A stretch of DNA of 64,000 bases from Epiperipatus broadwayi (taxonomy: Eukaryota; Onychophora; Udeonychophora; Euonychophora; Peripatidae): assembly GCA_028023455.1 (NCBI GenBank), contig JAQFVV010013063.1:186001-250000 (forward strand). Reading direction: 5' to 3'. Made by a program: the position numbers and the translations under genes. This document shows positions 45,671 to 57,953 of this stretch, piece after piece (position 1 is the first letter of the stretch; each line of letters opens with the position of its first letter). The notes below the pieces were generated by a model. That model was not told the DNA's origin and did not search any database. It saw only the letters and a program-made list of their open reading frames with translations.

Positions 45671-46530
45671 ATTAAAAAAAGAATGATAATTAAATCTATA
45701 TAAATATATACAGGATACTAATTTAATTCCCAGATAATAATCTTAATTAGAAATTTCAACAACTATATTGAGTTAGAGAAAGTCAAAAAGAATTGATGTG
45801 TAATAAAACTTGTGTTTAATAATATGATTGGAAAGTAAATTTTAGAAATAACTTATAAAATTATTTCTAAATAAATTAATCAACCATACCATAACTATCA
45901 TAACCAGATGAGTTGTTTCATTTAGAAAATAATAATAGCTCTCCTGTTTAACTGCTACCATATAAATTCCACTAAGTCTGGAAGACAAGTAGCAGGACAG
46001 GTATTCTTAAACACAACTATATTTACACACAAATATTTTAATTAATGCATAAATTATCCAAAGTAAAGCTTACTAGTATTTATAATTAGATCCTCAATGA
46101 TTAAAAAAGTTGGTATCTCATTATAGTATAAATAAATATAATCATAAATATATTCTAGTTTGTAATATCAAGTATGGAAACCAATAGGCAAGAAAATATA
46201 ATACAAGATGATGGTTCAGTTATAAATTATAATGATGCATCAACATAACCTAGCAAAAAAAAAAAACAACATTTTTTTTAAGGAAGCTTAAATTAACTTA
46301 ATCATAACAATCCCTAATGATATATAAAAAACCATACAAAAAGTAGAATTCTAAATCAAGATCTTAGACTATTTCATAAAGGATAAAGGGTAACATTGAG
46401 GAATTAAAGATATTGTTGTATCTTTAATACCTTTTTACTGCAGGGATATGTAAGATATGGTTTTACACTCTACCAAGAAGCATTAAACATCCTTATCTAA
46501 TTCAAACCAAATACCCACAATAACAGCATT

Positions 46531-46962
46531 CCCTACATATAATATGAAAACATTTTATGTACACAGATAAAGCAACTCAAATAAAACATATTACTGAAAG
46601 ATGAAATGTTCACAATCACTGTAGCTAAGAAATATTTAATTATTTTTATAAGTAAATATTTAACAAACATATAATAAAATACATAATTTAAACTAAACTA
46701 TAAAACTTAAATATTAATACTTTTCTTTGTTATAAAAACGTCTCATCAATTGTTATTTAATTTACACGCATTACAGAAATACAAGATAAAGGATGATCAA
46801 ATTTAGACGTGAGAAGATCACAAAAAAGAAAAAAACGTAAATGAAAGAAATAATCAATAAAAATTTATTATTATTAATCCAACATATATATATATAAATT
46901 TTAACGAAATTCATAAATAATTAACTCAATGCATGAACTCGAACCTGCCGTTTGAAAGAGTC
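46531..46962 (+). repeat. Putative right LTR
   Basis: Diverged direct copy of 42219-42632. The right boundary is placed where similarity stops after GTTTGAAAGAG. Confidence 0.7.
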
Positions 46963-48002
46963 TGAGATTAAATTTTATTTACTTTGTATTAAGTGAATTG
47001 CTACAAAATTCATTATGGAATACTACAATAAATCTTAAATGTGAACTGCATATGAATACTGAAGTAAGCAGTAATGAATTATTATTTTTTATTTTTTTAC
47101 AATCGATTAGTATTATTTAATACTAATAATGAAAACATATAGACATGTTTTTCTCTTTTAAACTGTTTTATTATGAAAAACATCTTTAAAGTTAATAAAA
47201 TAATAGTATGAGAACAAAATATTAATTTAAAAAAGTGTGTCAAAGTACTTTAGAAGATGTTAAAACATTTATTCATGACTCATTGTGATTAATAATATGC
47301 TTGAATTTAATAAACTTTTTCGTCAAAAATAGTTAATATATTTTTTTCAATAAAAACACTGTTTTCTATCACGAAATATATATTTTTTTTAATAGATATA
47401 TTTGTAATAAAAGAATAGTGTATCAGTGTTATGAGATAGAATGGAGAGTGGTGGGTTGTGTGAAAATCTGTGCTCATATACCCCATATATTATATAACTT
47501 ATTGCAAATAAAAAAATGTATGAAGGTACATTATTTATAACTTATTAAATGCTAATAAAATTAAAAATAAAATATGAATAATAAGTAATTGTGATCCTCT
47601 TGACGTAATAAATTAGTACAGTATTAAGTAAAAGTATTACTTGTTAAAATCTAAAAATACAAAGTTATTTAGTTTTTCCTCTCATTTTAATATCATTCAA
47701 ACTTTACTAAACAATGTTAAAAAAAGAAAAAGGATTATAACAGCCCATTTATTAATTTACAGTACTATTGCTAGTAACTTTTTAACATTTTACTCTTTTT
47801 GTAATTCATAAATATCTTAATAATAAACCATCTCTATTTTATTACATTGAACTTTTTATTTGTACATAATTTTTTATCTTCATAAAATGATTCAATTAAA
47901 TTCAGCTAATGCTAACTATAATGTGGAGGTGTTGATTAAGAAATTATTAAGTTTGCAGACAAAATATAGTTAATATATGTATATTTAATAATTAAAAAAG
48001 CA
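46963..48002. other. AT-rich non-coding DNA
   Basis: Nothing recognised. Confidence 0.5.
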
Positions 48003-48300
48003 AATCATATATAACGTGTCATTACTTTTATAAACTTGTAATTACAAAAATGCAATACAGAGAGTGTACCAATAGCTCAAGCAAGCTCTTAATTAATAAG
48101 TGCGGTATGAGAAAAAAATTAAAATCTCTATCCAGAACACTTTCATCCCCAGACCAACTGTTTTCGAGCTTATGGCTTATGTCAGTGGAGAGCTAGAATA
48201 TTAAGAGCTTGCTTGAGCTATTGGTACTCTCTCTGTATTGCATTTTTGTAATTACAAGCTTATAAAAGTAATGTCATGTTACATATGACTTGGCTTTTTT
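48003..48300. repeat. Foldback with a hammerhead-like centre
   Basis: Arms of about 95 bp (about 48003-48096 and 48203-48300) are inverted copies containing AATGCAATACAGAGAG and AGCTCAAGCAAGCTCTTAA. The centre carries a hammerhead-like motif on the minus strand. A second copy of the central unit, inverted, lies at 48465-48668. Confidence 0.8.
48146..48191 (-). ncRNA. Hammerhead-like motif, 48-kb family, copy 1
   Basis: Minus strand: stem I TCTCCA/TGGGGA, core CTGACAT, a stem II AAGC/GCTC hairpin with one mismatch, GAAAA in place of GAAAC, ACAGTTGG weakening stem III, then the GTC triplet. Same layout as the 32-33 kb ribozymes, and flanking words (CTATCCAG, TCATCC) are also alike, but the core is altered at two invariant positions. 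Confidence 0.5.
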
Positions 48301-48464
48301 AATTATTATAATTTTACCTTTAAGGCTTTGGCTATAATGCTGAGGCTATTAAAATTAGGTAGATCTGAATTTTGTTCAGTCCCATATAGCTATTTAAGTT
48401 AGATAGTTGGATTTAAAGACATTTTCATGACCGAAATTTTCAGAGTTTCTACTTAAATATATGT

Positions 48465-48668
48465 ATGAAATAAGTGCTGGTTTTTTTGAGTTGATATTTT
48501 AGGTCTAGTATCCGAATATTCTAGCTCTCCACTGACATGAGCCATAAGCTCGAAACCAGTTGGTCTGAAGATGAGAGTGTTCTGGATAGAGGTTTTTAAA
48601 TATTTTCTCATTCCAAACTTATTAATTAAGAGCTTGTTTAAGTTATTGGTATGCTGTCTGTATTGCAT
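48465..48668 (+). repeat. Second copy of the 48-kb hammerhead unit
   Basis: Plus-strand copy of the unit seen inverted at 48060-48200, including AATATTCTAGCTCTCCACTG, GTGTTCTGGATAGAG and TTATTAATTAAGAGCTTG. The minus-strand frame at 48453-48668 is an artefact of this repeat. Confidence 0.8.
48526..48571 (+). ncRNA. Hammerhead-like motif, 48-kb family, copy 2
   Basis: Stem I TCTCCA with TGAAGA (one mismatch), core CTGACAT (48532-48538), perfect stem II GAGC/GCTC around CATAA, GAAA at 48552-48555, stem III CC(AGTT)GG and the GTC cleavage triplet. Apart from the CTGACAT core it is a complete type I hammerhead fold. Confidence 0.55.
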
Positions 48669-51600
48669 ATATGTATATTTATTTTATCACTTAGCTTGTA
48701 AAATGTGTTTAAATCCACAACTATAAATTTTTAAATATCCTAATTTAAATTATTTTTTAAAGTGGACATGTGTAGATCTCAGTGTATTGCTAGTTATGCA
48801 TCTATTTTTCAAAAAGTCAAATTAGTTTGAATTAGCTCATTCTAAATAAATTTACCCCTTCTCCCTTCCTTATTTAGCAATATTCATATTGCTTGTGGTC
48901 TAAATGGATGTAAAAAAAATTCCTATTTTTTAAATGGCAATTTTCTTTTCTACTTTTTAAGACAAATATTATAAAACTTATTGTAATATATGGAATTTAA
49001 TCATGGCTGAAGGTAGTTTAAAGGGCAGTGTTCAAATCTCATATATTACATCTATACTCCAGGTTTGTAAAATAGACTTGTACTTAAAATATTGTAAAAT
49101 TTATTGCAACTAATAACTGCAATTACAAAAATAATTATTTAATTACAATAACTGAGTATAAGAAATCAACTACAGCCAAAATAACTATTTTCTATCTTTT
49201 TGATTTTATGACTATATTTTTTAAATTTTTTATACAAGTGTTTTAATATTTATTGCAAATAATGTTTATAATTAAAAAAATCAAATTTAAAATGAGATTT
49301 ATATTAAACAAGTACTCTTGTTAGGAGTTTTATTAAATACTGTTTGTAATCTGTGTTTTTGTAACCTGTATTGTAGCCATTTCAGGTTAAAACAAAAAAA
49401 ATAATTATATTATTATTTCTCTCAATAGTGGAATCATGACTATTTTATGCCGATGTTCAAATTTGATGACAAAATTTGTAAATAACTAAAAAGTTTTCAA
49501 GTTTATTCAGAAGTTTCTTAGGTAGATATACTAGAATAGATCTAATTAGCTATTCATTATTAATCAGATAAGAATATTTAAAGTATATATTTGTTTATTT
49601 TGTAAGAAAAGATGAAACTATAAAACATGGATAAAATAGTTTCAGAGCAGAAGTAATGATAAATGAAAAAACTTTCATGCCCTAATATTTGGTAATATGC
49701 TCTACAATATGTTTAAAAGAGTAAAAAAGCCATGTGTACATAATTTTTTTAAATTGAGTGTTATAGAGAAAAAATCAGTTATTAATAGTTATATATACAT
49801 AACATATTGAGAAATAAGAATACCATATATATCATGTCAATACAAATAAAAAGCAAGAAAGATTCAGTTTTGTCAATATATGGTTGAAAGAAACTGAATA
49901 AGAGTATTTGGGAAAGTATAGCTTTCAGCTATTTTATTTTTCTTTGTGGAAAAGTAAAATTTTATATTAATAATTAAGTGACCCTTGATTATGTTAAAAG
50001 TAGTCTAATTGTAATTAAAAAGAATCTGAAAGTTATATTCAGTTAGTAAAGCTAATTTTAAAATATGAGATTATTAAGTTAATATATCATATTAAATACT
50101 GTCTATTTTTAAGAGCTGAATTCAATTTCTTTTTGAATTTTGTAAAAAAAAAATTTTTTTTGCTAAAAATATGTAATTAAGAGTTTATTAATTGAGATAT
50201 TTTTGAATGGAGAGAATTTGAAATTGGAAATAGTATAATAAAATTATAAGGGAGGTTTTGGTAATTAATTTTGATTACTATATATTTTTAGAGTACATTT
50301 TGATATGGTAAGAGGAAACATCAAAATAACATATATTTACTTCTTTATGCAATGAAGTTACATTTAGCAAGCTATATTGGCAGTTGTTGGAGAATAATAT
50401 TTTTAAGTAGCATCAAATTACAAAATGTTGGAAGAAACTGATATTTTATGCTTTTTTAACATCCATATCTATGTTTATGCTGACTTATTATGTATCATTA
50501 TAGAATAAGAAAAGTTACAAAATCATCACTGAAGATGTGCTTTTTCTTGCACAAAGATTTGTTTGACAGTTGCTAATATATTACAGAATTACATAAAATT
50601 ACACAGTGAAGAAGGGAAGAGGATATTAATATTGAGAACCTGAAATAATAATTGAAAAAGTACAGCATGTACCATTTATGACCAGATAATAATATTGATT
50701 GGGAAATTTGAAGATAGTTCAACCAAGTAATAAATGTAAACAGATTATTATAGGATTTTATAAAAAAACTGTTTGTAAGAAATTAAGAAATTTGTGAATG
50801 TCGACAGACATAAACATAAGCTTTTACATAAATAAAAAATTGGTAAGATTGTTTTAATATATATTGTGTCTGCTATAATCATAAGGTTTTAAACTATAAG
50901 TCAAATATTATGTTTAATTAATTTATTATTATTATTATACTGTGTTATTATTTTTTAATGGATTTTAAGTTTATATCTTTTGAATTAATTTTAATATTTA
51001 TTGTACATATATTTTTTTTATAAAAATTCTATGTTGTTATTCTGAAATGCCCATAATATAATACATGTTTTATGGTATTATATTTTTTTATTTAAGACAT
51101 TTACATAATGTATATTGATATATTTATATTTTTGTACTGTCTGAAATAAACTATGGTATTATACTTTTTTATTTAAATTATTTACATAATGTGGAAAATA
51201 CTGATACATTTATACTTTTGTATTGCATGAAGTAAACTATTATTAAGTTTTAAATAGACTCTGGTTTTAGTTTCCATTGTTGCATTGCATTGATTGAGTA
51301 AATGGTCTTACAATAGTAGTTAAGTTGATGCAATACCACTTTTGAGTACAATGTGTCTGCAAGCTACTGCTTGGAGCTGAAAGAAATTGTTAACACTAAA
51401 AGAATGAGGATTCAATCCTGGATCTCTGGATATTTCTCATTTAAGTAATGAGATGTGCTTAAAGGGATCTTGGTGAATTTTATCAATTCAAAGTACATGA
51501 AAAATGACCTTGAAGCTTAAATCTTTTAAACAGCATTAAATAACAAATAAGTAATAATATAGTGATTATAAGGGTAAATATTTATATATAACTGATTTTA

Positions 51601-51749
51601 GGTAGTCATATCAGCATTACATTTATTAAGTTATAAAGCTTTCAGTATATTCATTACTAGTCATTTTATAGAGTTCATTCTCAATATATTTGTCTTCCAA
51701 TATGCATGTTTAATTAAATTATCCTGCAATTTTTTAATATTTTAGACTC
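48669..51749. other. AT-rich non-coding DNA with weak tRNA-like boxes
   Basis: A TGGCTGAAGG A-box-like word at 49004 and a perfect B box GTTCAAATC at 49030-49038 lie close together (spacing short for a tRNA). At 51411-51421 GGATTCAATCC resembles a B box. Both could be worn SINE heads. Around 51060-51240 a word of about 90 bp (TGGTATTATA then TTTTATTTAA and TTTACATAATGT) is tandemly duplicated. No genes seen. Confidence 0.45.
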
Positions 51750-52740
51750 TTAATGGTGTAGCCATAAAAAGTTATTATTGCACATAAAAGAAGAAAGCAA
51801 GAATGATGAGAAGGCTATGTAGTTACACAAAATAATAATTGAAAGAGAAATAAAAAATAGAAGGATGAGGTGAATAATAGAAAATATACTAGGTGAAACT
51901 GGATATAACAAAGACAAAACAGTTACTGAATGGGGCAAATGTTGGACATACTAATTAATAATATAGAAGTAAAAAATAAAATTGTTTTAATATACATGAT
52001 TACAAGATCAAAAGCAAAGGTACAAGTTTGAGATGTAAAAGAAAAAAATGGTACTGATTGTAGAAATAATAAAAATCACAAATCAATATGCAGAAAAAAA
52101 AATTAAGTATTCACAAATAGCAGGTTAAAAAAATTGGAATTTCCAAAAATAGTATGACTTGTGAGGTGATAGTAATGATGGACTTGTTTATAAAAAATAT
52201 TTAAAAATAAAATGGAAAAATAGCTGGTCAAATGGAAATCATAACTTAAGATAAAAATATGGCTGGTCAATTAAAAAGAATTATTAGTCAAATGGAAATC
52301 ATGGCTAAAAACAATAAAATAAAATGGAAAGTATGACTGATCAAACAGAAAATGAGTCTGGTCAAATATAAAATATAATTAAAGACAATGAAAAAATTAT
52401 TCAACAGTGATTTAAAATAAGTCAAATCCAGATGAAAGAGAAAATTATGAACAGGTGGGTGAGAGGGATGGTGGAGCTTGGAAAGATGGATGAAATCCAT
52501 CAAAAGTTTTAGCAGAAAAAGAATAAAAGAATGAGATAAGTTAATTACATGATACGATAAAGATGAATGAAGATGAAAATGAAAAGTATTTAGTAAGAAT
52601 ATAAGAGAAAATCAATAATTTAGTAAGGTCATTTGAAAAAAATATAAGTTATAAGATGTAAATCAACAAAAAATATAATTGACAAAATTGAGAATTTAGA
52701 AGCTTACTAATAAGAGAATGGATGATAGTACCATTCCTTG
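51750..52740 (+). other. Purine-rich region, possible gag trace of the gypsy element
   Basis: The plus strand is strongly purine-rich and encodes Lys/Glu/Met/Ile-rich broken frames, while minus-strand frames here (51750-51938, 52288-52503) are complements. Between 52150 and 52390 a word like GGTCAAATGGAAATCATGGC recurs about four times with decay. It lies upstream of the pol remnant and may be its Gag region, but no Gag motif is identifiable. Confidence 0.35.
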
Positions 52741-53169
52741 AGGAACTATAGATGTTGACTACAAAGAAAGTGGACAGGTTAATAATTAGATGTAAACTCC
52801 AAAAAAAAAGAAGTATATGGTCATTTGAAGAAGATAATTAATGGGTTAGTAATTCTTATCCAGACACATATGGCAATATATCCAGTGTAGTAAACCAATT
52901 TCTAAAAATAATTGGTTTTTCAGAGAATGTGGGTGAGATACCAATTATACATTTAAATAGCTTGAAAATATATTTTAGTTTATATTCAATGCTATAAGAA
53001 GTAAAGCTTACTATGCCCTTAACTCATCTATGGAAGAAATCCATTAATACATACCTTTTTAATAGTTCAAGTAAGCCTTACTGAATTGCTATTAAAGTAA
53101 GGTTCTTATGAAAACATTAAATATAGAGTAATGCAAGAAAAGTATTTATTGGATGAAGCTTGCTCTTTA

Positions 53170-53800
53170 TTCTTCAAAAAGAAAATGTCTGAGTTGATGG
53201 CATTGGTGGTTGGTCAACTATTCGAATGGAAGACTTAACTTTTTAAACCACAGTGAAAGAATGCTAATTGCTATAGATGAATGGACTTTATGTTAAGTTA
53301 CTGAGTTGTTTAATGCATTTGACAACAAAATCTGCAAATCATAAAAGAACAGACTAAACCTCAAGAGATACTGCCTTATAAGGAAATAATGGCCCATAGA
53401 TCATTGCCATACCATATGAAAAAGAAAGCAGGGTCTTTATCATGTATAGAAAATGGAAAAAAGAAAAATATCAAGTGGTAATCTATCCTACACTTGTATA
53501 ATAACCAATCTAGAAATGAGTCAAATATTTATATTAATGAAGATAATTATCTTAAACAGCAGACATCCTAAGCAGAAACCCCACCACTGTGAAGATACAA
53601 AATCCATAAGTACCCAAAGATGCAAAGGGAATATTATTGAGTATAACTAATAAGAATACAGAAAATAATCTAAGCAACTTACAATTCTGGCAAGAGAAGT
53701 TCACGCCCTATGCTAAGTTAATTAAAAAAATAAGGGAGAATAAAAACTCAGGAATACACAAGGCAATAGGAAGAGCCAATATAGAATAAAGAATGGTACC
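53170..53800 (+). pseudogene. Gypsy RNase H remnant
   Basis: Broken plus-strand frames upstream of the integrase. FLNHSERML near 53240 recalls the R-x-L-x-x-x-E-x-x-Y segment of RNase H. TADILSRNP at 53556-53582 is the well-known A-D-A-L-S-R-x-P signature at the RNase H end of Ty3/gypsy pol. Its position about 220 bp before the integrase zinc finger is as expected. Several stops and frameshifts. Reverse transcriptase upstream is not recognisable. Confidence 0.6.
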
Positions 53801-54268
53801 TTGCAGGGAAAGGTGGGTCAAGACAGTGGGTCCTGGAAAATTATGCTTCCACCAAAACTCAGGGACCAAGTCATAAACCATGCACACAATACAATTGGAC
53901 ATTATGGGCCATGTAAAATGGAGGAGATGGTGAAGAGACAATTTTACTGGTCCAGATTATATAAGGATGTTCTGAAAGAGTTAGAGAATTGTGAAAATTG
54001 TGTCATAAACAAACCCCCAAATAAGGCATATAAGGGTCCCATGAAATCTATAATTCCCACTCAACCCAATCAGTTACTAATGATAGACCATTACAGGATA
54101 TTGCCACCCTACAGGAGGTACAACTATTTATTAGTAACTTACAATGTATTCTCAAAATATACCCTGGCATACCCAGTAAGGACCATCAAAACAAGGGAAA
54201 TGATAGGAATTTTAAACAGGGTACCATTCCCAAAAGTCTGGAAACACCAGACGATTATTTCCAACTGA
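53801..54268 (+). pseudogene. Ty3/gypsy integrase, N-terminal zinc finger and partial core
   Basis: A 155-codon frame. Residues 29-67 form the H2C2 zinc-binding domain (His29, His34, Cys64, Cys67; HNTIGHYG ... CENC) with the YWSRLYKDV helix between. Residues about 91-125 begin the catalytic core: LLMIDHY supplies the first catalytic Asp (Asp96) and YLLVTYNVFSKY corresponds to the Y-I-L-V-x-x-D-x-F-S-K strand, with Asn for the usual non-catalytic Asp. The frame then loses homology before the second Asp and the Glu, so the triad is incomplete. No in-frame Met start is expected, because integrase is part of a polyprotein. Inactive copy. Confidence 0.85.
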
Positions 54269-54870
54269 AGCACAACTTTCACATCCTCAGCATGGAAGTA
54301 ATGGATAGGAAGACATGGGATTCAACATGTACTCATGTCAGTGTGAAACCCCCAGTCGAATCCATGTGAGTGAATGATGAGGGAGCTTGGCAGACTGTAC
54401 TGGACTGTGGTAGGCTCTAACCACAGGGCCTGGGTTAATCAAACTGATAGTATCCTTAAAATATCAACAATACAGTCAATGAATCCACAGGACTTCCACC
54501 TACCAGTCTCCATTTTGGCAGAAAATACCTCAACATTTTTAAAGTTCCTTTACCTGAAGATGAAGAAATTATAGATCCAGAAGCAGAACCAAGAATAGGC
54601 TAGGAAACACTTAAACCAAGCTGCTGCTCATAGAAACACTCACTACCAAGCTTCATAGTATTCAAAATTGGTGACTTGGTATGGGTAAAAACCACACAAC
54701 TGAGCAGCAAAGCTCAGAATAAGTTTTACAAATTCTTTCCTTTGTACAGCGGCCCATTTAAGATAAAGTTGTAGAAAGGCCACAATTCTTTCCTCCTAGA
54801 ATCAAGAAATAAGGTTATAGGGACATATAACTCAAGGAGCTTAAAGCCATATAAAATGTTAATTAGGACT
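54269..54870 (+). pseudogene. Gypsy integrase C-terminal part, broken
   Basis: Continues the integrase in other frames. PLPEDEEIIDPEAEPRIG (about 54549-54597) is followed after stops by FKIGDLVWVK (54661-54690), then YSGPFKIK, then GTYNSRSLKPY (about 54820-54851), the conserved order of the C-terminal chromatin-binding or SH3-like domain. It shares this ending with the remnant at 45454-45670. The 66-codon frame at 54374-54574 lies in this region in another phase. Confidence 0.7.
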
Positions 54871-54957
54871 GCAGATCCTACTTAGGGATCTAGAATGTTT
54901 GAGAATAATTATTTGGTAGATTTAGTAAAACATAAATTTTGTTTTGTTTGTTTATCG

Positions 54958-54981
54958 TATATATATATATATATATATATA

Positions 54982-55026
<45 letters not shown>
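54958..55026. repeat. (TA)n pair around a CG-containing palindrome
   Basis: TA runs at 54958-54980 and 54984-55026 joined by ATACGATAT. The left run is also preceded by TCGTAT, so the first run forms a TA-tipped hairpin. Confidence 0.95.
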
Positions 55027-55029
<3 letters not shown>

Positions 55030-57953
55030 GTAAATTGGATATGGTTTCACTAGATTGGGATATAAGACAAAGAGGCAGGATTCATTAGAGGTTTGTTAAA
55101 TTGAGAGAAAAATAGAGTAGAATTATTTTTTTGAGCTTCTTTAACAGAAATTTATTTTAATACCAGAAGTAAAGGCATCAAAATATTAAAACTAATAAAT
55201 TTTCCCATGAGTTTGAGAATATGAAACAGAGAGCTTTCACAATCAAACTGTTTCACCTACTATATTCTATAGTAGTATTTCGATCTAAGTATCTACCACC
55301 AAATCCTTGTATATCATGTTAATATTATTTTTAAAACTGGCTAAATTAAAATGTAAATAATGTTAATCATGTATGTGTGTGCATATATATTAAAATATAG
55401 TATGAAAATTGCATCTATATGTATAAATTTCTATAGATATGCACATATATATTTCTGGTAATAAATATATGAAAAACTAGTTGTATGTGTAACTTAAGAC
55501 TACATATATGAAAGAAGAATAATGTTAACAGAATTGAAAGATTTCTTTATTAAAATATTTATTCTAAAAGTAATATTCGAAATTATTATATAATTTTGCA
55601 TATATCGCTAAATTAAATGGTCGAGATACATATATAACAAAATGTTTTTCCATATTTTAAATTTGTTTTTCTAGTAAGAATGACACCAGAAAAGTTAACC
55701 CTTCTCGCTATAAAATGACCCAATTTCAATTTAAGGTTAAAATTAGATTTAAATTTAAAAAAACTGAATAAATTACTGTGAGTGACCGAGGTTAAATTGA
55801 CCTAAAGGAAAATCAGTCACAGCAGGATTTCACGATTTTTAGCAATAGCGAGAGAGCTGGAAGGATAGGTCTACAAATAATATAATGAAGGAGAGGGTGT
55901 GAGCTAATATAAAAGCTGCTGCAGACATTTTAAAACACTCTATGATCATAATTTAACAAAGTATTTGCAAAAGATTGATGATGATAATGTCAGGGTAGAG
56001 GGCTAAAACTCTTGCCTTCTAGACCTCAATGAGAAACTACCTGATGCGGGAAGAAATGAAGTAACAGCCATCACCACCTAAAAGAATTTCCTCGATGATC
56101 AAACATCCTGTCAGCAGAGAAAGAAGAAAATGGTAATAAATTCCTTCAATTTTAAACCTTTCAACTAAAGTCAACTAATCCTAAAATGCTAGCTCAATCT
56201 AAATCCATGGCCATAATAATAATAATAATGTAAACTAAATTTATTTCTTAAATGTAATTTTTATTTTATTTCGATCCTAAAATCTTGCCTGATTTGCAAA
56301 CTCATTTACAAACTGATTAACTGATTGATTTATAAGTTATTATTTGCACATCTGATTTATTAACTGCTTTATGATTTCTTATCAGAATTATTATTTGCAT
56401 TAATAACACATTTCATTTGTTGATATGATTTCTTTATTTATTGGTTTACTTGCTGAATTTATTTATGATTGATTTAGTAACATATTCATCCTATGTTGAG
56501 TTATTAAAAGTTATTTAGTTTTAACTTGCTAAAATCTATATTTTAAATATTTCCATATAACTTTTGTCATGTATAATTCAAAATGATCTATTTTAAAATA
56601 ACAATCAAATTTGTAAGTTATTTAATATATTTTAAGCTAATAATAATATTTGCCTTAGTCAATTCTCTTAAACTATTTAAAATTGTCTTAAACTGAATCA
56701 ATCAAATTTCAGCTAATGTCGTATAAGTTTCATTTTAAAACAAAGCCAAATTTCAGATTTCGCATACGTAAAATCTTATCTTATTTTAAATCTTACATTT
56801 CTTTTAATTAAATCTATGCCAAATCTTATTATTTTCAATTCTGTAATTGTTTATGCTATATGTATTCAAAACCAAGTTTTGTCCATAATTAAATCATTAG
56901 TGAGAAGTAAATATGTATTCTCATGCATATAAATGTAATTTCGCGTATATATGTAATTTTGCGTGTATTGATGCGTAAACTGAAATTTTGTTTTGAAATG
57001 GATAAAATGTCTTAATTAAGACATAATTATCAGCTTACAGTTATTCTAAGATAGATTTCCTTTAAAAATAATATTTAACCAATATTCAGTTGCAGTGATG
57101 AAATACAGCATAAATCTATAATTCTATATTGTAATTTCCCTTAATATGCTGTAATCCTCCTAAGAGAAATAAATGCCTATATAGATAGATTTATAACTTG
57201 GATTTATAAGCTTTCCTTAATAATATAATAAATATTATCATATGAACTGATACAGGGTAGTTTCATGAAGGAAACTATTGTTTAGCATCTTAATTTTTAT
57301 TATATGATAATGTTGTCAGCATTTCATATGTGTCCTTAAGAAATGCTATGGTGTATTTACTTGTTGCTGTATTTCTTAATGGTTGTATGTGTTAGGGCTA
57401 CACCATTACCTTATTTCAGACAACTACCTTCTTCATATGGTGGACAGGTTCACACCTCCCCCTTCTGCATCCCCAGAAATGAAGCATGAGATTCCCAGTT
57501 AAAATTAGTTGTTCGATCATCTGGACTAAATGACTCTTATTTCAGAGCAATGAATTCAGTAAAAGGGGACTGTTATTTGGTAAAAATATCATGAATAAGT
57601 CACATATATGAGACACAGAGACTCAGAATTGTATGTTTTCTATACGCCTTAGTATCTGAAGTCTGGCTGCAAATAATCAGTTCATCCTGCCATAATAATT
57701 GTTATTTCAGATTTGATCTGAATTTGAATCCAATTTACTATGCATATTAGCTATATAGAGAATATATTGATTATTAATGCTTAGTAAAATATGTTCTTTG
57801 TAAATGTTTATATTTACTTCTAATAACTATAAGGCAGATCTACATCTTATGATATAGCATAAACTAGGCATAGATAATCATGAGCAAATTCATTTAGTTA
57901 TAAAAATTATATTAAAGCTCATGAAAATATAAATCCAAATGTATTATAATTTC
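55027..57953. other. Non-coding DNA with two less AT-rich islands
   Basis: At 55780-56140 the sequence is less AT-rich and includes ATATAAAAGCTGCTGCAGAC, which resembles a TATA box with downstream start, but no coding frame follows. At 57350-57560 a second island has TTATTTCAG followed by a pyrimidine-rich stretch, which could be a splice acceptor but no exon is supported. The remainder is AT-rich. Confidence 0.45.

Larger units (their letters stand above)
42219..46962 (+). mobile_element. Deleted gypsy-type LTR retrotransposon
   Basis: Two diverged direct repeats (LTRs) about 4.3 kb apart bracket a gag-like coiled-coil region (44640-45300) and the C-terminal tail of a gypsy integrase (45454-45670), both on the plus strand. 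Protease, reverse transcriptase, RNase H and the integrase core are missing, so this is an internal-deletion derivative. LTR divergence indicates great age. I could not identify a primer binding site or polypurine tract. Confidence 0.65.

Noticed and set aside
53708-53941. Minus-strand 77-codon frame
   Set aside because: Shadow of the gypsy integrase zinc-finger region.
57400-57520. Possible exon after TTATTTCAG
   Set aside because: No open frame with a matching donor site and no recognisable protein; a CAG after pyrimidines is common by chance.
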